This document shows positions 24,182-32,180 of a DNA stretch of 42,839 nucleotides, piece after piece (position 1 is the first letter of the stretch; each line of letters opens with the position of its first letter). The notes beneath the pieces were generated by a model. It was not told the origin of the DNA. It did no database searches and saw nothing but the letters and a program-made list of their open reading frames with translations. Location: NCBI GenBank assembly GCA_035315345.1, contig DATFYA010000212.1, positions 1 through 42,839 of the forward strand, in the 5' to 3' direction. Source of the stretch: Candidatus Methylomirabilota bacterium. GTDB taxonomy: Bacteria > Methylomirabilota > Methylomirabilia > Rokubacteriales > CSP1-6. The position numbers and the translations under genes are program-made.

Positions 24182-25792
24182 ATGACCGACCGCAGCGAGC
24201 ACCCGATCGATTCCCCGGCCCACCCGACCCGGCGCGCATTCCTCGAAGCGGGCGCGATCGCCCTGCTCGGGCTCGCCGCGCCGCCGCTCGCGGGGCCGGC
24301 CGCCGCCCAGAATCCCAAGCGCGGCGGCACGCTCGTCGTCGCCGCCGACGTCAGCCCGCCCGGCCTCGACCCGCAGAAGTCCGCGGCGGCCCACAGCTGG
24401 ATGATCGCGGAGCACGTCTACGGGAATCTGCTGCGCCGGGACGCCAGGATGAACATCGTGGGCGACCTGGCCGAGTCGTGGCAGGTGGTCAACGACACGA
24501 CCTACGTGTTCAAGCTCCGCAAGGGCGTGACGTGGCACCACGGCCGCGACCTCGTGGCCGAGGACGTGAAGTACTCGTTCGAGCGCATGCTCGACGAGAA
24601 GACCGCGTCGCCCTGGCGCTCGAACTGGCAGATCATCCAGCGCGTCGAGGCCCCGGATCGCTCGACGGTGCGCTTCGTCATCAAGCGACCGTTCGCCCCG
24701 CTCCTGTCGTACCTGGCCACCCCGCACTACTCGGCGATCGTCCCGCGCGACATCGTCGAGAACCGGGGTGACCTCCAGAAGGAGGCCTCGGGCACCGGGC
24801 CTTTCATGCTCGAGCGCTTCGTGCCCGACAACACCGTCGTGCTCAAGCGGAACCCGAAATACTTCGACGCGGGCCTGCCCTACCTCGACGGGCTGGAGTA
24901 CCGGATCATCCCGGACGAGGCGGCTCGACTGGCCGCGCTGCGGGCCGGCACCGTCCACTACCTCTGGTCGGTGGATCCGCTGATCGATCGCCAGCTGCAG
25001 GGCGCCGCCGGCGTGACGCTTCGCGAGCCCGACGGCTATTGCGCCCAGCACGGCATGGCCTTCAACCAAACCAAGGCGCCCTTCACCGACGCGCGCGTGC
25101 GGCGCGCGGTGAGCGTGGGCATCAATCGAAAAGAGATCATCGCCAGCGTCCTGCGCGGGCACGGGGCGATCACCACGAAGATCCCACCGTGCGACGCTCC
25201 GTTCGGCTACAACGGCGACGAGAAGGGCCTGCCGTACTACGTCCACGACCCGGCGCAGGCCCGGCGTCTGCTCGGCGAGGCCGGCCTCGGCGGCGGGCTC
25301 GACACCACCCTCGAGGTGTCCCCGCGCTTCCCCCAGACCATCCGCACCGCCGAGGTGATGAAGGAGCAGCTGGCGGCGTCCGGCATCCGCGTGACGCTCA
25401 AGCAGGTGGAGTGGGGCGCCGCGCTGAAGAACTTCGTCCGCACCGAGTACGACGGCATGAGCATGATCCCGCTGGTGTGGCAGCCCGACCCGGACGCCCA
25501 CGTGTACGACATCTTCCACAGCGGGTCGCACATCAACCTCGGCAAGTTCAAGGATGCGCGGGTGGATCAGCTCCTCGAGCAGGGCCGCACCACGCTCGAT
25601 CGCGACAAGCGCGTGGCGATCTACCGCGACCTGCAGCGCCACATGGCCGAGGAGGCGTATCTGATCTTCCCCTACGCGTCGGGCGCGACGGAGGCGCTGA
25701 GCGACTCCGTGAAGGGCTACATCTCGCTGCCCGGGGCGCAGCCGGGCAGCCGGAGCCGACAGTTCTTCAAGCAGACGTGGCTCGACCGCTGA
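24182..25792 (+). CDS. Peptide/nickel-type ABC substrate-binding protein (DppA/OppA family), Tat-type signal
   Basis: 536 residues with CGGAGGG before the ATG. The N-terminus has a twin-arginine motif, TRRAFLEAG (Arg17-Arg18), a hydrophobic stretch and a PAAAQ cleavage region near residue 42, suggesting Tat export of a folded protein. The mature part follows the SBP family 5 plan: KRGGTLVVAADVSPPGLDP, AESWQVVNDTTYVFKLRKGV, and the late LLEQGRTTLDRDKRVAIY. It would bind a peptide, amide or similar solute. Two permease genes follow, but no ATPase genes. A weak TTGACG sits at 24072-24077 without a convincing -10 box. Confidence 0.93.
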   Translation: MTDRSEHPIDSPAHPTRRAFLEAGAIALLGLAAPPLAGPAAAQNPKRGGTLVVAADVSPPGLDPQKSAAAHSWMIAEHVYGNLLRRDARMNIVGDLAESWQVVNDTTYVFKLRKGVTWHHGRDLVAEDVKYSFERMLDEKTASPWRSNWQIIQRVEAPDRSTVRFVIKRPFAPLLSYLATPHYSAIVPRDIVENRGDLQKEASGTGPFMLERFVPDNTVVLKRNPKYFDAGLPYLDGLEYRIIPDEAARLAALRAGTVHYLWSVDPLIDRQLQGAAGVTLREPDGYCAQHGMAFNQTKAPFTDARVRRAVSVGINRKEIIASVLRGHGAITTKIPPCDAPFGYNGDEKGLPYYVHDPAQARRLLGEAGLGGGLDTTLEVSPRFPQTIRTAEVMKEQLAASGIRVTLKQVEWGAALKNFVRTEYDGMSMIPLVWQPDPDAHVYDIFHSGSHINLGKFKDARVDQLLEQGRTTLDRDKRVAIYRDLQRHMAEEAYLIFPYASGATEALSDSVKGYISLPGAQPGSRSRQFFKQTWLDR

Positions 25793-25795
25793 GGC

Positions 25796-25812
25796 GCGGG
25801 GCCGGGCCCCGC
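25796..25812 (+). other. Hairpin between binding-protein and permease genes
   Basis: GCGGGGC (25796-25802), loop CGG, GCCCCGC (25806-25812), starting 4 nt after the binding-protein stop and ending 7 nt before the permease ATG. Hairpins here commonly protect the binding-protein mRNA and reduce permease translation. It occupies the permease's ribosome-binding region, and no clear Shine-Dalgarno is otherwise visible. Confidence 0.45.
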
Positions 25813-25819
25813 TGATCGC

Positions 25820-26770
25820 ATGGCCACCTACGTCGGCAAGCGGCTCCTGCTGCTGATCCCGACGCTGCTCGGGGTGTCGGTGGTGGCCTTCCTGCTGATT
25901 CACCTGATCCCGGGCGACCTCGTCACGATCCTGCTCGGGATCACCGCGGGCCAGAACGAGCAGACGCGTCAGACCCTGATCCACGCGCTGCATCTCGATC
26001 GCCCTCTCGCGATGCAGTACCTCCTGTGGCTGGGCGACGTGCTGCGCGGCGACCTCGGCCACTCGCTGGTGTCCGGGTTCTCGGTGCGCGACGAGCTGGC
26101 CCGGAGCTATCCGGTGACGCTCCAGCTGGCCCTGATGGCGATGACCATCGCCCTCGCGGTCGGCATCCCGCTCGGCATCCTCGCGGCCACCCGGGCCGGC
26201 CGCGCCCTCGACGCCTCCACCCGGGTGTTCTCGCTGCTCTTCATCTCGGCGCCCGCCTTCTTCATCGGCACGGTGCTGATCATCGCGGGCGCGCGATACG
26301 CGCCCTGGCTGCCCACGCTCGGCCACGTCCCGTTCGCCGAGAGCCCGCTCCGGAGCCTGGTGACCATGCTGCCGGCGGCCGCCTCGCTCGGCCTCGCCAT
26401 CTCCGCGATCATCGCGCGCTTCACCCGCAGCAGCATGCTGGAGGTGCTCGGCCAGGACTTCGTGCGCACCGCGCGCGCCAAGGGCGTGGCCGACGCGGTC
26501 GTGGTCTACAAGCACACCCTGCGCAACGCGCTCATCCCGGTGGTCGCGATGGCCGGCACCCAGTTCGTGTACCTCATCGGCGGCGCGGTCATCATCGAGG
26601 AGGTCTTCGCGCTGCCCGGCATGGGACGCCTGGTCGTCAACGCGATCTACCAGCGCGACTACACGATGATCCAGGGCGCGGTGCTGCTGCTCACGTCGGC
26701 CGCGGTGCTGGTCAACCTGGGCGTCGATCTGCTCTACCACGTGATCGACCGCCGGATCCTCTACGCGTGA
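25820..26770 (+). CDS. Peptide-type ABC permease (DppB-like)
   Basis: 316 residues. It opens MATYVGKRLLLLIPTLLGVS with the first membrane span, has a large periplasmic loop (GDLVTILLG to GDVLRGDLGHSLVSG), and ends with the family hallmark IIEEVFALPGMGRLVVNAI. The ATPase-docking loop is VLGQDFVRTARAKGVADAVV. It pairs with the next gene through a 4-nt GTGA overlap to form the inner-membrane channel of a peptide/nickel-type importer. Confidence 0.93.
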   Translation: MATYVGKRLLLLIPTLLGVSVVAFLLIHLIPGDLVTILLGITAGQNEQTRQTLIHALHLDRPLAMQYLLWLGDVLRGDLGHSLVSGFSVRDELARSYPVTLQLALMAMTIALAVGIPLGILAATRAGRALDASTRVFSLLFISAPAFFIGTVLIIAGARYAPWLPTLGHVPFAESPLRSLVTMLPAAASLGLAISAIIARFTRSSMLEVLGQDFVRTARAKGVADAVVVYKHTLRNALIPVVAMAGTQFVYLIGGAVIIEEVFALPGMGRLVVNAIYQRDYTMIQGAVLLLTSAAVLVNLGVDLLYHVIDRRILYA

Positions 26771-27639
26771 GCCACCGCGCCGGCACCACCACCCCACGGC
26801 TCGCGCGCCGGGCCCTGCGCAGCGGATCGCTGCTGGTCGGCGGACTCATCGTGGTCGTCCTCCTGGCCGCCGCGCTCTTCGCGCCGTGGCTGGCGCCGTA
26901 CGCGCCCACCCGGATCTTCCCGGGCGCGGAGATCCGGCCGCCCGGCCCCGAGTTCCTGCTCGGCACCGACGAGGTCGGCCGCGACATCCTGAGCCGCGTG
27001 CTGCACGGCGCGCGCGTGTCGCTCGGCGTGGCGATCCCATCGGTCGCGCTGGCGGTGGTCGGCGGCACCACGGTAGGCGTCAGTCTCGGCTACTGGGGCG
27101 GCGCGCCCGATCTGCTCGCCATGCGCCTCTTCGACATCCTCTTCGCGTTTCCCCCGATCCTCCTGGCCATCGCGCTGGTCGCGGCCCTCGGCCCGAGCCC
27201 CGTCAACCTCGTGCTCACCATCGCGGTGCTGACGCTGCCCCAGTTCGCGGTGCTCGCGCGCGGCGCCACCCTGGCGCTCACGCCGCAGGACTTCGTCCAG
27301 GCCGCGCGCGCCCTCGGCGCCTCGCACGCCCGGATCCTCGGCCGGCACGTGCTGCCCAATCTCGCGGCCACCCTCGCGGTGCAGGCGAGCCTGAGCCTCT
27401 CGATCGTGATCCTGGTGGAGGCGGCGCTGTCCTTCCTTGGCCTGGGCACCCAGCCGCCCGCGCCGAGCTGGGGCGGCATGCTGAGCCGCGGCCGCCAGTA
27501 CATGACCATCGCGCCGTGGCTGGTGCTGGCGCCGGGGCTCGCCATCATGCTCGCGGTGCTCGGCTTCAACCTGCTCGGCGACGCCCAGCGCGATCTGCTG
27601 GATCCGCGGCGCGCGGGAGCGCGCGGGAGGAGCGCATGA
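26767..27639 (+). CDS. Peptide-type ABC permease (DppC-like)
   Basis: 290 residues from a GTG within GTGA. The first span LIVVVLLAAALFAPWLAPYA, the signature FLLGTDEVGRDILSRVLHGA, and the docking loop DFVQAARALGASHARILGRH identify a DppC/NikC-type permease; the C-terminal region LGFNLLGDAQRDLLDPRR is also standard. It normally works with DppB, a binding protein and two ATPases. The next gene is a hydrolase instead of dppD/dppF, so ATPases must be supplied from elsewhere. Confidence 0.93.
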   Translation: MSHRAGTTTPRLARRALRSGSLLVGGLIVVVLLAAALFAPWLAPYAPTRIFPGAEIRPPGPEFLLGTDEVGRDILSRVLHGARVSLGVAIPSVALAVVGGTTVGVSLGYWGGAPDLLAMRLFDILFAFPPILLAIALVAALGPSPVNLVLTIAVLTLPQFAVLARGATLALTPQDFVQAARALGASHARILGRHVLPNLAATLAVQASLSLSIVILVEAALSFLGLGTQPPAPSWGGMLSRGRQYMTIAPWLVLAPGLAIMLAVLGFNLLGDAQRDLLDPRRAGARGRSA

Positions 27640-28481
27640 GCCCATCCGTCCGGATCGCCGCGGTGCAGGCCCGCCCGGTGTCCGATCTCTTCGACGACAT
27701 GTGGAACGGCGGCGACGTGGCCCGCGCGGTCGAGCTGCTCGAAGCCGCGGCGCGCGGCGGCGCCGGCTGCGTGTGCTTCCCCGAGCTGTACCCGCGCGTC
27801 GGCGCGGCCGAGGTGTGCGCGGCGGCGCGGCGGCTGGGCGTCTTCGTGGTGGCCGGGCTGATCGAGGGCACGCGCGAGCGCTGGCACAACACCGCGACCC
27901 TGATCGGCCCCGACGGCCGCATCCTCGCCCGGCAGCCCAAATGCTTCCCGACGCAGAACGAGATCGACAACGGGGTCGTGGCCGGCCAGGGCTACCAGGT
28001 CGTCGAGACCGACATCGGCCGGCTGGGCTCGGTGATCTGCGCCGACTTCGCCTTCTTCTCCGACGGGGCCGAGGCCCTCGTCGAGCAGCGCGCGGACATC
28101 ATCTTCAACCCGTCGTGGTGGTTCGCGCTCGGCGAGGCCTATCCCGGCACCGTCATCGGCCGCCACATGCAGTACGGCAAGCCGGTGATCGGCGTGGACA
28201 TCGCGGCGTGCGCGCTGCGGCTCCGCGGCGCCGACGGCCGGCCGGTGGAGCGCTTCCCGCGCGCCGGCGGCTACAGCACGGTATGCGTGACGCCGCCCAT
28301 CGCCTCGCTCGACGAGCTGGCCGCCTGGTTCCGGACCAAGCCGGGCGGGACCAATTCCGCGCACGGCTTCGTCCAGACGCTCGGGGAGGACGAGGGCATC
28401 CTCTACGCAGACGTCGACATCGACGCGGCCCGGCGATTCCCGGGCTACTTCTACCGTCAGACCGCTGCCGACCTTCGCTAG
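27636..28481 (+). CDS. Nitrilase-superfamily carbon-nitrogen hydrolase
   Basis: 281 residues, ATGA overlap with the permease stop and GGGAGGAG upstream. The Glu-Lys-Cys triad is complete: Glu50 (VCFPELYP), Lys102 (QPKCFPTQNE) and Cys135 (SVICADFAFF). This superfamily hydrolyses nitriles, aliphatic amides, carbamoyl compounds or N-acyl bonds. Coupling to a peptide-type importer suggests that it acts on the imported solute. The acidic FNPSWWFALG segment replaces the more usual PSAF type, so the precise branch is unclear. Confidence 0.9.
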   Translation: MSPSVRIAAVQARPVSDLFDDMWNGGDVARAVELLEAAARGGAGCVCFPELYPRVGAAEVCAAARRLGVFVVAGLIEGTRERWHNTATLIGPDGRILARQPKCFPTQNEIDNGVVAGQGYQVVETDIGRLGSVICADFAFFSDGAEALVEQRADIIFNPSWWFALGEAYPGTVIGRHMQYGKPVIGVDIAACALRLRGADGRPVERFPRAGGYSTVCVTPPIASLDELAAWFRTKPGGTNSAHGFVQTLGEDEGILYADVDIDAARRFPGYFYRQTAADLR

Positions 28482-28584
28482 CTGCCGACAACCGCTCGAG
28501 CCCGTCCGGCACCTCGGACCAGCCGTGTGGCCGCCACATGCCCACCCGAGCGCGCGCGGTTGTCCCCCTTGCCGGTGCCCCGCC

Positions 28585-28613
28585 TTGACCACCCGCGGCC
28601 GGCGGCGCATCAT
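28585..28613 (+). promoter_or_regulatory. Candidate promoter of acetamidase gene
   Basis: TTGACC (28585-28590), 17-nt spacer, CATCAT (28608-28613): 5/6 and 4/6 matches. Transcription would start near 28620, about 48 nt before the ATG at 28668, in the only sizeable gap between the hydrolase genes. Confidence 0.4.
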
Positions 28614-28667
28614 GCAGCCGAGGCTGGACTCGCTGGTCACATCGTCACTCCAGTGGGAGGGATCACC

Positions 28668-29777
28668 ATGAAGACCGTCGGCATCGACCGCACGCGCCCC
28701 CTCCATGCCGAACCCAAGACGGGTCACAACCGCTGGCACCCGGACATTCCGCCCGCGGTCGAGGTGGACGAGGGCGAGGAGGTCGCGCTCGAGACGCGGG
28801 ACGGCATCGACGGACATCTCAACGCGAAGTCGACCGAAACCGACTTCGCCTCGCTCCGGGTCGGGGCGATCCATCCCCTGACCGGTCCGGTGCTCGTCAA
28901 GGGGGCGCGGGCCGGTGATCTGCTGGAGGTCGAGTTCGTCGACATCGTGCCGCAGCGCTGGGCCTTCACCGCCATCATTCCCGGGCTCGGCTTCCTTCGC
29001 GATGTCATGACCACGCCGTTCCTGGTCCACTGGGACATCGCCGACGGCTGGGCGACCTCGCGCCAGCTGCCGCGGGTGCGCATCCCGGAGGGCTCGTTCA
29101 TGGGCGTCTCCGGTGTCGCGCCCTCGCACGCACAGGTCGACGCGTGGGCCCGACGCGAGGCCGAGCTGCTCGCCCGGGGCGGCCTCGTGTTCCCGCCCGA
29201 CGCCGGCGGCGCCGTTCCGGCTTCCGGCCCCGCCGCGACTCACGGACTTCGCACGCTGCCGCCCCGCGAGAACGGCGGCAACTTCGACGTCAAGCAGCTG
29301 ACCAAGGGCTCGCGGCTGCTGCTGCCGGTGGCGGTCGACGGCGCGCTGTTCTCCACCGGCGACGGCCACTTCGCCCAGGGCGACGGCGAGGTCTGCGTGA
29401 CCGCGGTGGAGATGGGCGCGACGTGCGTGGTGCGCTTCCGCGTGCATCGCGGTGAAGCGGAGCGGAAGGGCATCCGCTGGCCGCGCTTCCAGCACGGTGA
29501 GTACTTCCTCGATCCCCGCTTCGCCGTCCCTCAGAAGTTCAGCGCCACCATGGGCATGCCGGTGGACGACACGGGGGTCAACCAGGGCGAGAACCTCACG
29601 CTGGCGTGCCGCAATGCCCTGCTCAACATGATCGCCCTGCTCCAGGAGCGCGGCTACACGCGGGAGCAGGCCTACTGCATCTGCAGCGTCGCGGTGGATC
29701 TGCGCGTCAGCAACGTGGTGGACGTGCCGAACTACGTCGTCTCCGCGCTACTGCCCGAGGACATCTTCCAGGCCTGA
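28668..29777 (+). CDS. Acetamidase/formamidase family protein
   Basis: 369 residues from the ATG at 28668, behind GGGAGG. FmdA/AmdA family features: HNRWHPDIPPAVEVDEGEE, DGIDGHLNAKSTE, HPLTGPVLVKGARAGDLLEV near the N-terminus, and later GGNFDVKQLTKGSRLLLPV, ALFSTGDGHFAQGDGEVC and the C-terminal YCICSVAVDLRVSNVVDVPN. The family hydrolyses short amides (formamide, acetamide) to acid and ammonia in a Zn-dependent way. It follows the nitrilase-type hydrolase and precedes a VOC protein by 19 nt, reinforcing an amide-nitrogen theme. Confidence 0.92.
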   Translation: MKTVGIDRTRPLHAEPKTGHNRWHPDIPPAVEVDEGEEVALETRDGIDGHLNAKSTETDFASLRVGAIHPLTGPVLVKGARAGDLLEVEFVDIVPQRWAFTAIIPGLGFLRDVMTTPFLVHWDIADGWATSRQLPRVRIPEGSFMGVSGVAPSHAQVDAWARREAELLARGGLVFPPDAGGAVPASGPAATHGLRTLPPRENGGNFDVKQLTKGSRLLLPVAVDGALFSTGDGHFAQGDGEVCVTAVEMGATCVVRFRVHRGEAERKGIRWPRFQHGEYFLDPRFAVPQKFSATMGMPVDDTGVNQGENLTLACRNALLNMIALLQERGYTREQAYCICSVAVDLRVSNVVDVPNYVVSALLPEDIFQA

Positions 29778-29796
29778 TCGGACCCGGAGGTACGCG

Positions 29797-30213
29797 ATGG
29801 CCATCCAGCTCGATCACGTCATCGTCCCGTCCCGCGAGCCCATCGCGGCGGCGCGGGCGCTCGCGCGGCTGCTCGACGTGCCCTGGCGCGAGTCGCAGGG
29901 CCCGTTCACGCCGGTCTACGTCAACGAGGCGCTCACCTTCGACTTCGCCGACCGCGAGCAGTTCGAGGCGCATCACTACTGCTTCCGGGTGAGCGACGCG
30001 GAGTTCGACGCCATCTTCGGGCGGATCGAGGCGGCGAAGATCCCGTACCGCAGCTCGCCGCTGGGACAGACCGACATGCAGATCAACCGCCGGCTCGGCG
30101 GCAAGAATCTCTACTGGCAGGACGGCGACGGCCACCTCTGGGAGATCCTCACCATCAGCTACGCGCGGGCGGACTCGCCGCCGCTCCACGCGAGCGGAAG
30201 CCCGATCTCCTAG
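29797..30213 (+). CDS. VOC (glyoxalase/dioxygenase fold) protein
   Basis: 138 residues with CCGGAGG ahead of the ATG. The beta-alpha-beta VOC pattern shows a first metal ligand His in IQLDHVIVPS, a second in AHHYCFRVSD, and a C-terminal glutamate in GHLWEILTIS. One VOC module of this length functions as a dimer. Possible activities are glyoxalase, isomerase or dioxygenase, or metal-antibiotic binding; the sequence does not decide. Probably co-transcribed with the acetamidase gene. Confidence 0.85.
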   Translation: MAIQLDHVIVPSREPIAAARALARLLDVPWRESQGPFTPVYVNEALTFDFADREQFEAHHYCFRVSDAEFDAIFGRIEAAKIPYRSSPLGQTDMQINRRLGGKNLYWQDGDGHLWEILTISYARADSPPLHASGSPIS

Positions 30214-30318
30214 TCGAGCGGCCCCTGCCGCGTTGCGCTACCCGCGTCCGGGCGCGCGCTTGACGACATGCCGGCCGAAGTGCAGACTCCGCCCATCTCG
30301 AGCGGTGGAGGCATCGCG

Positions 30319-31062
30319 GTGATCAAGACGCAGGTGGTCTGGGCCGTCTCCCTCGCGCTCCTGGCGAGCGTCGCGCTCGCCCCCCTGCCCGCGCTCGCGC
30401 AGCGCGGCGGCGGCATGTCGCGCGGCGGGATCGGCGGGGGCGCGGGTCAGACGGCCGGCGGCGGGGCCTTCGTGGCCGGCCGTGGGCGGGGCGGCGGAAC
30501 GTTCGTGGCCGGCCGTGGGCCGGGCGGCCGCGCCTTCGTCGCCGGCCAGCCGGGCGCCCGCGGGTTCGTCCACGGGCGAGACGGCTTCCACCGCCACCCG
30601 TTCTTTCATCGCGGCTTCGGCTCGTTCGGCACCGTCGTCGTGTACGGCGCGCCGTTCGGCTACTGGCCGTACTACGACACCCCGCTCTACAATCCCCCGC
30701 TGGCCTATTCCCCGCCGCCCACGTACGTCGTCCCGTACGCCCCGCCGGTGAACGGCACGCTCTCGCTGACCCCGCCTGCTCCTCCGACGCCGAGCGTGGT
30801 GGAGTTTCCGACCGGACGTTACGAGCTGCGTGGCGACGGCATCACGGAGCCCTACCGCTGGGTGTGGATCCCGAAGCCCCCTTCGACTCCTCCCGCGGAG
30901 CCGCCGTCGCCCGTGCCGCCGACGTCAGGGGATCCGGCACCGACGCGTCACGCCCCGCTGTACCGCTGGACCGACGAGCAGGGAACCGTTCACTACACCG
31001 ACCGCTGGACGGCCGTTCCGGATCGGTACCGCACCCAGACCAGGCGAGACGAGTCCTCCTGA
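30319..31062 (+). CDS. Secreted Gly/Pro-rich protein with C-terminal DUF4124-like domain
   Basis: 247 residues from a GTG at 30319, chosen because GGAGG lies 8 nt upstream and a Sec signal peptide begins there (VVWAVSLALLASVALA, cleavage after LPALA). An in-frame ATG at 30268 would add 17 hydrophilic residues. The mature protein has an 11-residue repeat (FVAGRGRGGG-like, three copies), a Tyr/Pro-rich region (YWPYYDTPLYNPPLAYSPPP) and a C-terminal LYRWTDEQGTVHYTDRW, which is the DUF4124 pattern of cell-envelope proteins. Probably located in the envelope or outside; function unknown. Confidence 0.82.
   Translation: MIKTQVVWAVSLALLASVALAPLPALAQRGGGMSRGGIGGGAGQTAGGGAFVAGRGRGGGTFVAGRGPGGRAFVAGQPGARGFVHGRDGFHRHPFFHRGFGSFGTVVVYGAPFGYWPYYDTPLYNPPLAYSPPPTYVVPYAPPVNGTLSLTPPAPPTPSVVEFPTGRYELRGDGITEPYRWVWIPKPPSTPPAEPPSPVPPTSGDPAPTRHAPLYRWTDEQGTVHYTDRWTAVPDRYRTQTRRDESS
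30463..30565 (+). repeat. 33-bp tandem repeat within the secreted protein gene
   Basis: TTCGTGGCCGGCCGTGGGC occurs exactly at 30469-30487 and again at 30502-30520, with a diverged third copy from 30535. The period of 33 bp equals 11 codons, so copy number can change without shifting the frame of the encoded FVAG-type repeats. Confidence 0.75.
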
Positions 31063-31257
31063 TCCCGACGGGACGCGGAGGAGCGTAGCCGGGCGCGCGC
31101 GAGGAGACGTGATCTGTCGGCTCGCCTGACACGTTCCGCCTGACACTGTCCCCGGCGAGGGGCGCGCGCCGCGGCACGAGCCCCCGCTGCATTGTGAACT
31201 TCGGCACTTGCATGGTTCGCATCCGCATGGCATCCGGCTTGCCACTGCACGCGCCGG

Positions 31258-32091
31258 ATGAAGCGCTCGCGTCGCTGCTCTCCCCTCGATCGGTCCACCG
31301 CATCGGCCAGCCCACACCGCCGGAGCCGGGCCGGGGCCCTGCACGGCGCAAATCGTTCGCATCGCCACGCGGTCCCCGGCCGCTACCTGATCGTCAACGC
31401 GGACGACTTCGGCGCGGACGACGGGACCACGCGAGGCATCATCGAGGCGCACGAGCGCGGCATCGTCACCAGCACGAGCCTCATGGTCGACATGCCGGGG
31501 GCGCGGGCCGCGGTCGGCGCCGCGCGGGCACATCCGCGGCTGGGCCTCGGCCTGCACGTGAATTTCACCGCGGGCACTCACATCCCCGACCCCGACGACC
31601 TGGGCGCGCAGCGGCGGGAGCTGGAGCGGCAGTTCGACCTCTTCTCCGATCTGACCGGCCGCGTGCCGACGCACATCGACTCGCACCACCACATCCATCG
31701 CAAGGCGGAGGTCGCCCCGGCTTTCGTCGAGTTCTGCCGGGCTCGCTCCATCCCGCTCCGCGGCTTCGGTGGCGTCGCCTACGTCGGGAACTTCTATGGC
31801 CAGTGGACGGTCGGCACCACGGACCTTCGGCACATCAGCCCCGAGTACCTGATGTCGCTCCTGGCCGGTCTCGCGCCCGGCGTCTCCGAGCTGGCCTGTC
31901 ACCCGGGGGATGCCGACGCCCGCTTCGATCCGGCCTACGACTGGCAGCGGCGCATCGAGCTGGACTCGCTCACCGACCCCCGGGTGCGGCGGACCGCCGC
32001 GCGGGAAGGCATCCGGCTGATCAGCTTCGCCGATTGCGCCGACCTCGCTGGCGCCTCACGCGCCGGCGACGCCCGACCCGTGTCGGCCTGA
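31258..32091 (+). CDS. ChbG/YdjC-type carbohydrate deacetylase
   Basis: 277 residues as called. Family motifs start at residue 43: LIVNADDFGADDGTTRGI with the catalytic/metal Asp pair, LGLGLHVNFTAGT, HIDSHHHIHRK (139-149) with metal-binding histidines, and SELACHPGDAD near the C-terminus. ChbG-type enzymes remove an acetyl group from chitooligosaccharides, and relatives (HpnK-like) act in other glycan or hopanoid contexts. The first ~40 residues are Arg/Ser-rich and outside the family, and there is no ribosome binding site before the ATG, so the true start is uncertain. The ~195 bp upstream hold no gene I can support. Confidence 0.85.
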   Translation: MKRSRRCSPLDRSTASASPHRRSRAGALHGANRSHRHAVPGRYLIVNADDFGADDGTTRGIIEAHERGIVTSTSLMVDMPGARAAVGAARAHPRLGLGLHVNFTAGTHIPDPDDLGAQRRELERQFDLFSDLTGRVPTHIDSHHHIHRKAEVAPAFVEFCRARSIPLRGFGGVAYVGNFYGQWTVGTTDLRHISPEYLMSLLAGLAPGVSELACHPGDADARFDPAYDWQRRIELDSLTDPRVRRTAAREGIRLISFADCADLAGASRAGDARPVSA

Positions 32092-32143
32092 CGCCGCCGC
32101 GCCTGCATCCCGCTTCGCCGATCCGCGCCGATCCCCTGGCTAC

Positions 32144-32173
32144 TTGACCGCTCCGCATTCGGCGTACTGTAAT
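32144..32173 (+). promoter_or_regulatory. Promoter of the multidomain regulator, possibly leaderless
   Basis: TTGACC (32144-32149), 18-nt spacer and TGTAAT (32168-32173), each 5/6 to consensus. Transcription would begin at about 32180-32181, exactly at the ATG (32181), and no Shine-Dalgarno is present. This suggests a leaderless mRNA. Confidence 0.55.
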
Positions 32174-32180
32174 CGGCGCC

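Noticed and set aside
28487-28564. Inverted repeat GACAACCGC / GCGGTTGTC with 60-bp spacing
   Set aside because: Nine-bp arms far apart are plausible by chance in this composition; no sign of a terminator or known operator.
31200-31225. Sigma54-like -24/-12 element (GGCAC...TTGC) upstream of the deacetylase gene
   Set aside because: The GG-to-GC spacing does not fit the required 10 bp.
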